This document shows, one piece after another, positions 1 to 8,946 of a DNA stretch of 33,321 bases (the first letter of the stretch is position 1; every line of letters begins with the position of its first letter). A program made the translations under genes and the position numbers. The notes under the pieces are model-generated. The model did no database searches. It was not told the DNA's origin and worked only from the letters and a program-made list of their open reading frames with translations. Source of the DNA: an uncultured Bacillota bacterium. Lineage in GTDB: Bacteria; Bacillota_I; Bacilli_A; RF39; UBA660. Where the stretch lies: NCBI GenBank assembly GCA_946540075.1, contig CAMNHZ010000003.1:1-33321 (forward strand), in the 5' to 3' direction.

Positions 1-22
1 AATAATATAAATAGGTGAAAAA

Positions 23-529
23 ATGTACTATTTAAATATGTTTATAATTTATTCAATATTTGGTTATTTTTTTGAAACTTTGATTTCTGCTTTAACAGGA
101 AGTGGTTTTAAAAGTGGTATAATGGTAGGACCTTGGACACCAATATATGGTCTAGGAGTAATTATTATAGTGTTATTATCAAGTTACTTGTTTATGAATT
201 TACATATGCCAAGAATATATGAAACAATTATTGCATTTTTAATTATTACCATAGTATTAACTGTGTTAGAATGGTTAGGAGGTAAGGGAATTGAATTATT
301 GTTTCATAAAGTATACTGGGATTATAGTTCACATAAATTTAATATAGGTAAGTATATATCACTATCTGTTAGTTTGACGTGGGGGATTGGCTCTATAATA
401 CTTATATATATAATTCATCCTATATTAAAAAATTTAATAATGAAAATACCTTTTGTTGTCACTTTAATTCTATCTGTTTTATTTGTTGTTGATTTTATTT
501 ACACAATTTTAAATAATACAAAGATATAG
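23..529 (+). CDS. CmpB-family (putative ABC transporter permease) membrane protein
   Basis: A 168-residue integral membrane protein with about five hydrophobic segments. Near residues 34-47 it has the GPWTPIYGLG stretch (Gly-Pro-Trp-x-Pro-Ile-Tyr-Gly), the hallmark of the CmpB/DUF1113 family (PF06541), annotated as putative ABC-transporter type IV membrane proteins. The substrate is not known. The ATG has an AGGTGA site 6-7 bases upstream. The gene is complete in the window, but its upstream context is cut off, so whether it is first in an operon cannot be told. A hairpin with a U-tract follows (551-577) and separates it from the heat-shock gene. Family assignment comes from the motif and the length; transport function is only a family-level guess. 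Confidence 0.75.
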   Translation: MYYLNMFIIYSIFGYFFETLISALTGSGFKSGIMVGPWTPIYGLGVIIIVLLSSYLFMNLHMPRIYETIIAFLIITIVLTVLEWLGGKGIELLFHKVYWDYSSHKFNIGKYISLSVSLTWGIGSIILIYIIHPILKNLIMKIPFVVTLILSVLFVVDFIYTILNNTKI

Positions 530-550
530 TGTCTAAAAAGGTAACATATT

Positions 551-577
551 AGCAAGTTAATACAATCTTGCTTTTTT
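551..577 (+). terminator. Rho-independent terminator after the CmpB-family gene
   Basis: A 6-bp stem AGCAAG/CTTGCT (551-556 with 567-572) with a 10-base loop is followed by a run of T. It lies between the membrane-protein gene and the CIRCE promoter. Confidence 0.6.
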
Positions 578-588
578 AAAGTATATTT

Positions 589-615
589 TTAGCACTCACT
601 ATTGACAAGTGCTAA
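589..615 (+). promoter_or_regulatory. CIRCE operator (HrcA binding site) upstream of clpB
   Basis: TTAGCACTC, nine bases, then AAGTGCTAA. This matches the CIRCE consensus (TTAGCACTC-N9-GAGTGCTAA) with one change in the right arm. CIRCE is the operator of the heat-shock repressor HrcA in Gram-positive bacteria. It overlaps the -35 box of the clpB promoter (TTGACA at 602-607), so bound HrcA would directly block polymerase. HrcA itself is not in this window. Confidence 0.93.
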
Positions 616-629
616 AAAATGTGTATAAT
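602..629 (+). promoter_or_regulatory. Sigma-A-type promoter of clpB
   Basis: A perfect TTGACA (602-607), a 16-base spacer and a perfect TATAAT (624-629). The -35 sits in the spacer and right arm of the CIRCE element. Start of transcription is expected near 636, giving a short leader before the SD at 641-645. Confidence 0.9.
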
Positions 630-654
630 GAATAATGGATAGGGGGATGATAAT

Positions 655-2775
655 ATGTTTAATCAAAATCAACCAGAAGAAAATGTTTTAGAAAAATATG
701 GTCGTAACATAATTGAAGCTGCAAAAAATGGTAAGATAGATCCTGTTATTGGCCGTGATGATGAAATAAGAAGTATAACTAGAGTGTTATCAAGAAAGAC
801 TAAAAATAATCCGGTTTTAATAGGTGAACCAGGTGTAGGTAAAACTGCAATTGTTGAAGGACTAGCTTTACGAATAGTAAAAGGTGATGTTCCTGTAAGT
901 TTAAAAGATAAAACAATATGGGAATTGGATATGGCATCGTTAATTGCTGGTGCGAAATATCGCGGTGAATTTGAGGAAAGACTAAAAAATGTATTAAAAG
1001 AAATAAAGAATAGTAATGGTGAAATCATTATGTTTATTGATGAAATTCACACAATTGTTGGTAGTGGTAATATGGAAGGAGCTATGGATACTTCTAATAT
1101 TTTAAAGCCTATGCTTGCCAGAGGAGAAATACATGTTATAGGAGCAACTACCTTAAATGAATATCGAAAATATATCGAAAAAGATGGAGCGCTTGAAAGA
1201 AGATTCCAAAAAATAAAGGTAAATGAGCCAACCGTAGAAGATACAATCACAATACTTAGAGGTTTAAAGGAAAGATTTGAAATTCATCATGGTGTATCAA
1301 TTCAAGATAAAGCCTTAATTGCAGCAGCTACTTTATCTAATCGATATATAACTGATCGTTTTTTACCTGATAAAGCAATTGATTTAGTAGACGAAGCATG
1401 TGCTACTATTAGAGTCCAAATGGATTCTGTTCCAACTGAGTTAGATAATTTAAGAAGAGAAATAATGCGTCTTCAAATAGAAAAACAAGCAATAAAAAAA
1501 GAAAAGGATGATTTAAGTAAAAAACGTCGTGAATCAATTGAAGAGTCTTTAGAAAATTTAAAGAAAAGTGAACAAGAACTTACTGATGCATGGAATAAGG
1601 AGAAAGATATCAATAAAGATATAAAGAAAAAGAAGTCTGAACTAGAAGATGCACGTTTTAAATTGTCCCAAGCTGAATCAAGTTATGATCTTGAAAAAGC
1701 AGCAGTCCTAAGACATGGAACCATTCCAAAATTAGAAAAAGAGTTAGAACAATTTAATTCTTTAGATAAAAATAAAATATTGAGTGATACTGTAACAGAT
1801 GATTCTATTGCTAGTATTATTGCTAAATGGACAAACATACCAGTTGCTAAATTAATTAGTAGCGAGAAAGAAAAATTATTATCACTAGAAGATAATATGA
1901 AAAAACGTGTTATGGGGCAAGATGAAGCTATAAAACTAGTAAGTGATGCTATCATAAAATCTAGAAGTGGTATAAAAGATCCTAATAGACCAATTGGTTC
2001 ATTCATATTTTTAGGCCCAACAGGTGTTGGTAAGACAGAAGTAGCTCGAACACTTGCTTATGAACTTTTTGATGATGAAAGACATATGGTTAGAATCGAT
2101 ATGAGTGAATACATGGAAAAATTCTCAGTTTCTAGATTAATAGGTTCTCCTCCTGGTTATGTAGGATATGAAGAAGGAGGTCAATTGACTGAGGCAGTAA
2201 GAAGAAATCCTTATAGTATAGTGTTGTTTGATGAAATAGAAAAAGCACATCCAGAAGTACTTAATTTATTGCTTCAGATATTAGATGATGGCCGTGTAAC
2301 AGATTCAAACGGAAGAACTGTAGATTTTAAGAATACTATAATTATAATGACATCCAATTTAGGAAGTGAATATATACTTGATGGTAATAATGATAGAGTT
2401 TTACCAGAATTAAGAAAACATTTTAGACCAGAGTTTATTAATCGTATTGATGAAGTTGTTATATTTAATCAATTAAACAAGGAATCTATTTATAAAATAT
2501 TAGATAAAATTATTTCTGAAATAGAAATTCGTTTAAAAAATGATAATATTCATATTAGATTAACTGATAAAGCTAAAGATAGATTAGTAGAACAAGGATA
2601 TGAACCAGCTTATGGTGCACGACCACTTAAAAGATTAGTTAGTAGAACAATTGAAACACAATTAGCTAAAGAGATAATAAGCGGTAATATTAAATATGGT
2701 TCAGATGTGATAATTGATTATGATAATAACGATTATAATATAGATATTCAAAATAAAAATGAAAAAGAAAATTAA
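655..2775 (+). CDS. clpB: ClpB disaggregase (Hsp100), form without the N-terminal domain
   Basis: Two-ring AAA+ chaperone that extracts and unfolds aggregated proteins together with DnaK. NBD1 has Walker A GEPGVGKT (about residues 58-65) and Walker [10 protein letters not shown] long coiled-coil M domain (about 260-375) ends in the ClpB-type [20 protein letters not shown] segment. NBD2 has Walker A GPTGVGKT, Walker [12 protein letters not shown] and the GARPLKR sensor-2 stretch. The long M domain identifies ClpB rather than ClpC. At 706 residues the protein lacks the roughly 150-residue N-terminal substrate-binding domain of typical ClpB (about 860 residues). It begins right before NBD1 ([23 protein letters not shown]). 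The start has a strong AGGGGG site and there is no room upstream for an N-domain, since CIRCE and promoter are only 26-66 bases away. So this is the native form, not a truncated reading. Confidence 0.93.
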   Translation: MFNQNQPEENVLEKYGRNIIEAAKNGKIDPVIGRDDEIRSITRVLSRKTKNNPVLIGEPGVGKTAIVEGLALRIVKGDVPVSLKDKTIWELDMASLIAGAKYRGEFEERLKNVLKEIKNSNGEIIMFIDEIHTIVGSGNMEGAMDTSNILKPMLARGEIHVIGATTLNEYRKYIEKDGALERRFQKIKVNEPTVEDTITILRGLKERFEIHHGVSIQDKALIAAATLSNRYITDRFLPDKAIDLVDEACATIRVQMDSVPTELDNLRREIMRLQIEKQAIKKEKDDLSKKRRESIEESLENLKKSEQELTDAWNKEKDINKDIKKKKSELEDARFKLSQAESSYDLEKAAVLRHGTIPKLEKELEQFNSLDKNKILSDTVTDDSIASIIAKWTNIPVAKLISSEKEKLLSLEDNMKKRVMGQDEAIKLVSDAIIKSRSGIKDPNRPIGSFIFLGPTGVGKTEVARTLAYELFDDERHMVRIDMSEYMEKFSVSRLIGSPPGYVGYEEGGQLTEAVRRNPYSIVLFDEIEKAHPEVLNLLLQILDDGRVTDSNGRTVDFKNTIIIMTSNLGSEYILDGNNDRVLPELRKHFRPEFINRIDEVVIFNQLNKESIYKILDKIISEIEIRLKNDNIHIRLTDKAKDRLVEQGYEPAYGARPLKRLVSRTIETQLAKEIISGNIKYGSDVIIDYDNNDYNIDIQNKNEKEN

Positions 2776-2832
2776 TAGTTAAAAATTAAAGATTTTAGAA
2801 TATAATAGTATTATGATTGTTTGGGTGATAAA

Positions 2833-3738
2833 ATGTTTGGTATAAAAAGAATAATAAATTTTATAAAAAGGAATATTAATAAGAAAACATATGTAGAAAT
2901 TGCACTTAATAATACTAGTGAAAATATCATTACTAAGAGGTATCCTTTATTTACTAAAATATTAACTAACAAATATATTCCTATACCTAATTTGGATACT
3001 AATTTTATTCCGCAAGGAATATGTCAGGCTGATGATTATTATGTCATAACTGCCTATGATAAAATGGGTTTAAATAATAGCAAGATATATCTGATTGATA
3101 AGAATGGAGTTTTAGAAAGAACTATTGAAATGGATTCTAAGTACCATGTAGGTGGCGTATCATTCTATAAAAAAACACAAATGATATATGTTTCAGCTAG
3201 TAAAAATGTCCACGCTTATAAACTAGGTGATCTTCTTCGAGGAAAAGTTGTTCCAATAGTAATTAATATAAATACAGGAGTAAAAGGTCATTACACATCT
3301 TATCTAAATATAACTAATAATTATATATATGTAGGAGAGTTTGGAACAAAAGGTAATAGTTTTGTTCTTAGAAGATACCAGCTAAATAGTGAAGGACTAG
3401 TAGATAATAGTTTATTTAAGGAATATAGTGTTCCATATTTATATACTCAAGGAATGACAGTGTTCGAATATAAAAATGAGGTTTATTATATATTTAGTTG
3501 TTCATATAGAAATATAGATTCAAGTTTATATATATCAAAACAGGATGGGAATACTTTCAAAACAATCAAATGTATAAAAATACCGCCAATGTCTGAAGGT
3601 GTTTCCATAACCAATAATAAAAAACTGCTCATTATTTTTGAGTCAGGATCAAGTTATTTTAAGAAAGTAAATATAAAATGTAAAAGCGCAATGATATTAG
3701 ATATAAAGAAAATAATTGATGATATCAGTATAATATAA
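2833..3738 (+). CDS. Unrecognised protein, possibly beta-propeller-like
   Basis: I do not recognise this 301-residue protein. After a basic N-terminus it shows repeating short beta-strand/turn units, such as YVITAYD-KIYLIDKNG-TIEMD, VGGVSFYKKTQMIYVSAS and TQGMTVFEYKNEVYYIFSCS. These look like the blades of a six- or seven-bladed propeller (YncE/NHL-like). There is no clear signal peptide: residues 1-20 are rich in Lys and Arg without a hydrophobic core, so export is doubtful. The open frame extends to a TTG at 2821, but GGGTGAT at 2823-2829 is the ribosome binding site for the ATG at 2833. A TATAAT at 2801-2806 suggests its own weak promoter, since no terminator separates it from clpB. It converges on the TetR gene and shares a terminator with it. 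Confidence 0.7.
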   Translation: MFGIKRIINFIKRNINKKTYVEIALNNTSENIITKRYPLFTKILTNKYIPIPNLDTNFIPQGICQADDYYVITAYDKMGLNNSKIYLIDKNGVLERTIEMDSKYHVGGVSFYKKTQMIYVSASKNVHAYKLGDLLRGKVVPIVININTGVKGHYTSYLNITNNYIYVGEFGTKGNSFVLRRYQLNSEGLVDNSLFKEYSVPYLYTQGMTVFEYKNEVYYIFSCSYRNIDSSLYISKQDGNTFKTIKCIKIPPMSEGVSITNNKKLLIIFESGSSYFKKVNIKCKSAMILDIKKIIDDISII

Positions 3739-3767
3739 ATCTGTCATAGTTTATGACAGATTTTTAA
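3737..3767. terminator. Bidirectional terminator between convergent genes
   Basis: A perfect 12-bp stem (3737-3748 with 3752-3763, arms AAATCTGTCATA/TATGACAGATTT) around a 3-base loop, with T runs on both strands. It overlaps the stop codon of the plus-strand gene and touches the stop of the minus-strand TetR gene at 3764, so it serves both. Confidence 0.85.
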
Positions 3768-4378
3768 TTATGTAACATTTTTCTGATAGTACTATATAAA
3801 TAAGGTTTATATTCATTAATAGATAATGGAATATTCTTCGTAATAGCAGTAAAGCAAGTAGATGAAACTAATTCAATTATCATAAATAGTGTAACATCAG
3901 GATTTTCAAGTTCAATATTCTTTTCCTTAACGCCATTTATAAATACATCATATAATCCAATTTCATTATTATCCATTAATCTAGCTAATTTATCATTATA
4001 GACTCCAAGAGATAGATCTTTTGATATAAAGTTTATCAATGTATTATCTTTGACTAATTCATCGATAACATAATTAATTACATATATAATCTCATCATCA
4101 AAGTTTTCAATATAATTATTTTCAAGATTCTTTAAAGCTTCATTGAACAATTGACAAGATTTTTGGATGATTAGTTTTTCTTCAATATCATATTTATCTT
4201 TAAAATATAAATAAAAAGTTCCTTTAGCTACTTCTGCACTATCAACAATATCTTGAATAGATGTATTTTTGATTCCTTTTGTTGTGAATAGTTTATAAGC
4301 TGAAGAAAGTAATTTTTGCTTCTTTTCTTCTTTTTTTAATTTAATTTTACTTTTTATTTTTTTTTCTAAATCACGCAT
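3764..4378 (-). CDS. TetR-family transcriptional regulator
   Basis: A 204-residue regulator. After a very Lys-rich start, residues about 17-63 form a TetR-type HTH (LLSSAYKLFTTKGIKNTSIQDI, then AEVAKGTFYLYFKDKYDI), with the characteristic KGTFYLYFKDK recognition-helix end. The C-terminal helical domain would bind an unknown ligand. The minus-strand start has GAGGG at 4385-4389, six bases before the ATG. The gene is divergent from the MMPL exporter operon at 4535, the usual arrangement for an efflux repressor. Its promoter -35 (TTGACT) resembles the -35 region of the exporter promoter, which suggests it represses both. The ligand is unknown. Confidence 0.9.
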   Translation of the reverse strand: MRDLEKKIKSKIKLKKEEKKQKLLSSAYKLFTTKGIKNTSIQDIVDSAEVAKGTFYLYFKDKYDIEEKLIIQKSCQLFNEALKNLENNYIENFDDEIIYVINYVIDELVKDNTLINFISKDLSLGVYNDKLARLMDNNEIGLYDVFINGVKEKNIELENPDVTLFMIIELVSSTCFTAITKNIPLSINEYKPYLYSTIRKMLHN

Positions 4379-4401
4379 ATTTATCCCTCACATACAATAT
4401 A

Positions 4402-4429
4402 ATTGTAACATAAAAAAACTATTAGTCAA
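4402..4429 (-). promoter_or_regulatory. Promoter of the tetR-type gene, with operator-like -35
   Basis: On the minus strand: TTGACT (4424-4429), a 16-base spacer and TACAAT (4402-4407), ending 13 bases before the SD. The -35 region TTGACTAATAGT resembles TTGACTGTTGGT at the divergent promoter, a candidate shared operator half. Confidence 0.7.
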
Positions 4430-4478
4430 TTTTTATTCTATAAAAAACATGATAATTTTACAAAAAACAAATATAATA

Positions 4479-4507
4479 TTGACTGTTGGTCATTTTTGTG
4501 ATATATT
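4479..4507 (+). promoter_or_regulatory. Promoter and candidate TetR operator of the MMPL operon
   Basis: TTGACT (4479-4484), 17-base spacer, TATATT (4502-4507). The -35 lies in a small palindrome TGAC-N5-GTCA (4480-4492), matching the motif in the divergent tetR promoter. Operator function is inferred from position and symmetry. Confidence 0.7.
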
Positions 4508-4534
4508 ATAGCTGTTGTTAATTTGGAGGGAAAT

Positions 4535-6610
4535 ATGAAAAAAATAGGTGATTTTGTATGTAATCATAAATGGATGATTATTATATTAACTTTAATTTTA
4601 ATTGTTCCATCTTTAATTGGAATGTATTTAACAAAAGTAAACTATGATATTTTAGTTTATTTGCCAAAAGATATAGATACATTAAAAGGTGAAAAGATTT
4701 TAACTGATGATTTTAAGATGGGCTCTTTTTCGATAATTGTAGTCGATGATATGTCAAACAATAATATTTTAAAATTAGAAGACAAAATAAAGAAAGTTGA
4801 AGGAGTTAATAAGGTAGTAAGTATAGCTGATATAACCGGAACGACAATTCCGATGGAAATATTACCAAAAAAAATAGTAGATAAAGTGTCTAAAGGAAAT
4901 TCTAAATTAATACTTACTACTTTTAAAACGTCTACTAGTGATGATAAAACATTAGAAGCTGTTGAAAAAATCAGGAAAATAACAAAGAATAATTCTAAGG
5001 TTGGTGGAATGAGTGCAATGGTTCTTGATACTAAGGAATTATTTAATAGTGAAATGACATTATATGTAATTGTTGCGGTTGTTTTATGTATAATAGTACT
5101 AATGTTTTCACTAGATTCATATTTAGTACCATTTTTATTAATTGCTAATATTGGTGTTGCTATATTATTTAATATGGGTACTAATATATTACTTGGAGAT
5201 ATATGTTATATAACTAAAGCAATAAGTTCGGTATTACAATTAGGAGTTACTACTGATTTCTCTATATTTTTATATCATAAATATGAGGCAGCAAAAAAGA
5301 AAAATAAAGATAAAAATAAAGCTATGAGTGAAGCTATTTATGACACTTTAATTTCTGTGTTTGGTAGTTCACTTACGACTATTGCTGGATTTTTAGCTTT
5401 ATGTACTATGAATTTAACATTAGGAAAAGATATAGGAATTGTCATGGCAAAAGGAGTACTTTTTGGATTGATATGTGTTATTTTACTATTTCCAAGTTTA
5501 CTTCTTGTATGTGATAAATGGATTGATAAAACAAAACATAAAGTTATAATTCCTAAGTTTACATCAATTAAGAATTTTGTTTTAAATCATTACATAATAG
5601 TATTTATGGTTTTTATAATTATGCTAGTACCAGTTTATATGTTGCAGAAAAAAACAACGGTTTATTATAATTTGGATAAATCTATTCCTAGTAATTATGG
5701 GTATAGTATAGCTAAGAAAACACTTAAGAAAGATTATAATATTGTATCCCAAGAAATAGTTTTAATTAGTAATGATACAAAAGATTATAAAATTAATGAA
5801 ATGGTAGACAAAATAAAAGATATAAAAGGTATAGATTCAGTATTAAATCCAGCATCTTTAAGTTCTTATGGATTAAATGAAGATATAATTAGTAGTGACA
5901 TAAGAAAAATGTATAAAACAGATAAATATAAGATGATTTTAATAAACTCAAAATATGATATTGCAACAAATGAGTTAAATGATCAAATAACAAAGGTAAA
6001 TAAAATAGTCTTAAAATATGATAAACATGCTATAGTAGCAGGTGAAGGTCCTTTAATGAAAGATTTAGTCACTATAACAGATCAAGATTTTCATAATGTT
6101 AACTATACATCAATTGCTATTATATTTATAATTATGTTATTAGTATTAAAATCAATTTCTCTTCCAATACTTTTAGTTTCTACTATTGAATTTGCTATAT
6201 TTATGAATATGGGAATACCATATTTAACACACACTCAATTACCTTTTATAGCATCAGTAGTTATAGGGACAATTCAATTAGGTGCGACAATTGACTACGC
6301 GATTTTAATGACAACAAAATATTTAGAGAAGAGAAAACAAGGTACGTCAAGAAAAGAATCAGTTAAAATCGCACTTGATAGTTCAATTAGTTCAATTTTT
6401 GTAAGTGGTATGTGTTTCTTCGCTGCTACCATTGGTGTAGGTATAGTATCTAAGATAGATATGATAGGATCTTTATGTACATTAATTGCTAGAGGAGCTA
6501 TTATTAGTATGGTCGTAGTAATACTAGTTTTACCATCTGTATTATTAGTATTTGATAAATTGATATGTAAGACAAGTTTAGGATTTGGAGGAATGAAAAA
6601 TGAAAAATAG
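4535..6610 (+). CDS. MMPL/RND-family exporter
   Basis: A 691-residue proton-driven exporter of the MMPL branch of the RND superfamily. It has two similar halves, each a single transmembrane segment, an external domain, then a bundle of about five membrane segments. Each half keeps the proton-relay Asp followed by an aromatic residue: LGVTTDFSIFL in the first bundle and LGATIDYAILM in the second. MMPL proteins move lipids or hydrophobic compounds; the substrate here is unknown. TTG at 4523 is in frame, but GGAGGG at 4525-4530 clearly serves the ATG at 4535. The stop overlaps the start of the next gene (6600), so the two products are probably made together. A TetR regulator is divergent. No outer-membrane partner is expected in a Gram-positive cell. 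Confidence 0.9.
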   Translation: MKKIGDFVCNHKWMIIILTLILIVPSLIGMYLTKVNYDILVYLPKDIDTLKGEKILTDDFKMGSFSIIVVDDMSNNNILKLEDKIKKVEGVNKVVSIADITGTTIPMEILPKKIVDKVSKGNSKLILTTFKTSTSDDKTLEAVEKIRKITKNNSKVGGMSAMVLDTKELFNSEMTLYVIVAVVLCIIVLMFSLDSYLVPFLLIANIGVAILFNMGTNILLGDICYITKAISSVLQLGVTTDFSIFLYHKYEAAKKKNKDKNKAMSEAIYDTLISVFGSSLTTIAGFLALCTMNLTLGKDIGIVMAKGVLFGLICVILLFPSLLLVCDKWIDKTKHKVIIPKFTSIKNFVLNHYIIVFMVFIIMLVPVYMLQKKTTVYYNLDKSIPSNYGYSIAKKTLKKDYNIVSQEIVLISNDTKDYKINEMVDKIKDIKGIDSVLNPASLSSYGLNEDIISSDIRKMYKTDKYKMILINSKYDIATNELNDQITKVNKIVLKYDKHAIVAGEGPLMKDLVTITDQDFHNVNYTSIAIIFIIMLLVLKSISLPILLVSTIEFAIFMNMGIPYLTHTQLPFIASVVIGTIQLGATIDYAILMTTKYLEKRKQGTSRKESVKIALDSSISSIFVSGMCFFAATIGVGIVSKIDMIGSLCTLIARGAIISMVVVILVLPSVLLVFDKLICKTSLGFGGMKNEK

Positions 6611-8318
6611 TATTAAAAAATTTGCATATACAACTTTAGTTTGCTCATTATTTATAATGCCAAATGCACAAGCACTTACTAAAGATGAGACAGTATATGT
6701 TAAATTAAAGAGTAATGGTAGTGTTAAAAAAACTATAGTTAATGAACATCTAAGAGATTTAGATGGTAAGAATAGTGATATATCAAATTTAAAAGATATA
6801 TTAAATGTAAATGGTGACGAAAAAATAAATCATGTAGATGGTAAATTAACATGGGAAACAACAAAAAATGAGTTATATTATCAAGGTACAACTGATAAAG
6901 AATTACCAGTAAAAACTCATGTTACTTATAAATTAGATGGAAAACAAAAGAAATTAAGTAAGATAATCGGAAAAAAAGGTAAAATTGAAATAAGTGTTGA
7001 TTATAAAAATGATTCATGTCAAGTAATTGATAATAATAAGGTATGTACTCCATTTGTTTTAACTCTTGGAACTATAATTTCTAATAAGTATAATCATAAT
7101 ATTGAAGTTACAAATGGAAAAGTTGTTAGTAATGGTGCAAGTAGTACTGTAGTAGCTATAGCTGCACCAGGACTTGATGATAGTTTAAATATGGATAGTT
7201 TATCTAATTTAAATAATATTACTATATCTTTTGATACTGATAAATTTGAATTAAATCCTATATATACAGTAATGACATCAAAATTAATTGATAATGATGA
7301 TTTAAAAGTTTTTGATAAACTTGATAGTATATATGGTTCAGTTGATCAATTATCTTCATCTTCAAAAAAAATAGTAGCAGGTAGTAGACAATTATTAGAT
7401 GGTTCAACAAATTTAAAAGATGGAGCATCTAAATTAAATGATGGTGTTTCATCGTTATCTAATGGTAGTAATAAAATAGTATCAAAAGTAAATGGTGCGA
7501 TTAACACATTAAAGAATGATAATTCAGAAGCGATTGATAGTGCAACATTAAATGCTATTAAAACTCAAGCAGAAACTACTGCTACATTAACAGAAATACA
7601 AAAACAACAAATAGCAGCTCAAACTGAACAAACTATAAGAGCTAGTGAGCAATATAAAAGTTTTGAACTTAAAGTATCTGGTTATAGTAATAAGCTAGCA
7701 ACTGTCAATTCATCAATCGCACAATTAGAAACAGCTATGTCAATGATATCTGATCATGAATCAGAACAATATAAGGCACTAGAAAATCAATTAACAACAT
7801 TAAAAACAACAAAAGTGCAACTTGAGACAGGTATAGAAACATATAGTGGAATGATGAAATTAATGGTAGAAACAGCTAAAAATACAGCTATAACTGTCGC
7901 AAGTAATACATCAAAAACTGTAGCAGGAAAGACAGCTACAACAGTAGCAACTAAGGTTGCTAACAATGCCAAAGCAACTGCAACAACAAAAACTATTAAT
8001 CAATTACAACAACTAGTATCAGGTTTGAATCAACTTAATAATGGTATTACATCATTAAAAAATGGTACATCAAGTTTATATGATGGAACAAAGAAAATAG
8101 AGAGTGGTGCATCAACTTTAAATGATGGCATAGTTAAGTTTGATAAAGAAGGTATTTCTAAAGTTTCATCATTAGTAAATAATCGTATAAAACCATTACA
8201 TAATCGTGTTAAGTCTGTAATAGAATTAGGAAATAAATATGATTCATTTGCCAATAAAGATGGTAATGATGAAGGTAATACTAAGTTTATAATGGTAATA
8301 GATGCGAAGAAAAAATAA
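6600..8318 (+). CDS. Secreted protein with LxxG heptad repeats, partner of the MMPL exporter
   Basis: A 572-residue exported protein. The signal peptide (MKNSIKKFAYTTLVCSLFIM then PNAQA) predicts cleavage near residue 25. The N-terminal half (about 30-240) is beta-rich and contains two Cys (140 and 149) that could form a disulfide. Two blocks of YhgE/Pip-type heptads (LxDGxxxLxDG) lie at about 253-300 and 472-512. Between them is a long helical, Thr/Ala/Gln-rich coiled-coil-like segment. In YhgE/Pip proteins such heptads are fused to a membrane permease domain; here the permease is the separate MMPL gene, whose stop codon overlaps this start by 11 bases. Inference: a long external rod working with the exporter at the cell wall. 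It ends at a terminator with no C-terminal anchor. Confidence 0.8.
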   Translation: MKNSIKKFAYTTLVCSLFIMPNAQALTKDETVYVKLKSNGSVKKTIVNEHLRDLDGKNSDISNLKDILNVNGDEKINHVDGKLTWETTKNELYYQGTTDKELPVKTHVTYKLDGKQKKLSKIIGKKGKIEISVDYKNDSCQVIDNNKVCTPFVLTLGTIISNKYNHNIEVTNGKVVSNGASSTVVAIAAPGLDDSLNMDSLSNLNNITISFDTDKFELNPIYTVMTSKLIDNDDLKVFDKLDSIYGSVDQLSSSSKKIVAGSRQLLDGSTNLKDGASKLNDGVSSLSNGSNKIVSKVNGAINTLKNDNSEAIDSATLNAIKTQAETTATLTEIQKQQIAAQTEQTIRASEQYKSFELKVSGYSNKLATVNSSIAQLETAMSMISDHESEQYKALENQLTTLKTTKVQLETGIETYSGMMKLMVETAKNTAITVASNTSKTVAGKTATTVATKVANNAKATATTKTINQLQQLVSGLNQLNNGITSLKNGTSSLYDGTKKIESGASTLNDGIVKFDKEGISKVSSLVNNRIKPLHNRVKSVIELGNKYDSFANKDGNDEGNTKFIMVIDAKKK

Positions 8319-8345
8319 AGATTTACAATCGTAAATCTTTTTTAG
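8317..8345 (+). terminator. Terminator of the MMPL operon
   Basis: A 10-bp perfect stem AAAGATTTAC/GTAAATCTTT (8317-8326 with 8331-8340), AATC loop, then T residues. It overlaps the last base pairs of the stop codon and its T run runs into the CIRCE element. Confidence 0.85.
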
Positions 8346-8368
8346 CACTCTAACTTGACAATTGCTAA
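8342..8368 (+). promoter_or_regulatory. CIRCE operator upstream of hsp20
   Basis: TTAGCACTC, nine bases, AATTGCTAA. The left arm is perfect and the right arm has two changes. It overlaps the promoter -35 exactly as at clpB, so both genes should belong to the HrcA regulon. Confidence 0.88.
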
Positions 8369-8382
8369 AAAAGTGCTATAAT
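8355..8382 (+). promoter_or_regulatory. Sigma-A-type promoter of hsp20
   Basis: TTGACA (8355-8360), 16-base spacer, TATAAT (8377-8382). Same spacing and same position relative to CIRCE as at clpB. The transcript would begin near 8389 with a small hairpin (TTGGA-GGAA-TCCAA, 8391-8404) almost at its 5' end. Confidence 0.88.
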
Positions 8383-8458
8383 TATAATTGTTGGAGGAAT
8401 CCAATAGATATATCATTTAAATAGTATTTGGTCATATAAAAAGAAAGAGGGAATGCAT

Positions 8459-8839
8459 ATGTTACCAAGTAGAATATTTTTTGATAGTATGTTAGATGAT
8501 TTTAAAATTGATGATAAGATGAAATGTGATATTTATGAAAAAGATAATATATATCATGTTGAAGTAGATGTTCCAGGATTTAATAAAGATGATATAAACA
8601 TTGAAATCAATAAGGGAACACTTTCCATAATTGCCGAAAAGAAAGGCGAAGAAAAAGAAGAAAATGAGAAGAAATATCTTCGTCGTGAACGTAGTTCTTA
8701 TGGAAAGTATCAAAGATCTTTCTATCTAGGAGATGTAGACGAAGAAAATGTTGAAGCTACATTTAAAAATGGTATATTAAAAATAGAAATACCAAAAAAG
8801 ACAGAAAGTGAATGTAAAAAAACAATCGAAATAAAATAG
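8459..8839 (+). CDS. hsp20: Hsp20 small heat-shock protein
   Basis: A 126-residue alpha-crystallin-type holdase that keeps unfolding proteins soluble. The crystallin domain spans about residues 18-112, with the VEVDVPGFNKDDINIEI strand pair, the RRERSSYGKYQRSFYL region and the A-x-x-x-NGILKIEIPK signature. The C-terminal IEI of TIEIK is the I-x-I motif that docks onto neighbouring dimers. An in-frame ATG at 8453 exists, but AGAGGG at 8446-8451 lies only 1 base from it and 7 bases from the ATG at 8459; the latter gives the usual MLPS start. It is under CIRCE control together with clpB, forming a matching chaperone pair. Confidence 0.93.
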   Translation: MLPSRIFFDSMLDDFKIDDKMKCDIYEKDNIYHVEVDVPGFNKDDINIEINKGTLSIIAEKKGEEKEENEKKYLRRERSSYGKYQRSFYLGDVDEENVEATFKNGILKIEIPKKTESECKKTIEIK

Positions 8840-8855
8840 TATATATTTTAGGTAC

Positions 8856-8885
8856 AAAGAAGAATATATTTTCTTCTTTTTTTAT
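8856..8885 (+). terminator. Terminator of hsp20
   Basis: A 9-bp stem AAAGAAGAA/TTCTTCTTT (8856-8864 with 8871-8879), a 6-base loop and a following T run. Confidence 0.75.
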
Positions 8886-8917
8886 ATCTTTCTATTGTTA
8901 TTATTTTAATAAAAAAT

Positions 8918-8946
8918 TTGACAAAGATGATTATTTAAATTAAAAT
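8918..8946 (+). promoter_or_regulatory. Promoter upstream of the RluA-family gene, with a long leader
   Basis: TTGACA (8918-8923), 17-base spacer, TAAAAT (8941-8946). Transcription would start near 8953, about 150 bases before the coding start at 9104. The leader holds a short open frame at 9002-9082 (26 codons, no convincing SD) and no clear riboswitch fold that I can recognise. Confidence 0.7.

Noticed and set aside
655-2775. Assignment as ClpC
   Set aside because: The long four-helix M domain and the [12 protein letters not shown] segment are ClpB features; ClpC has a short M domain.
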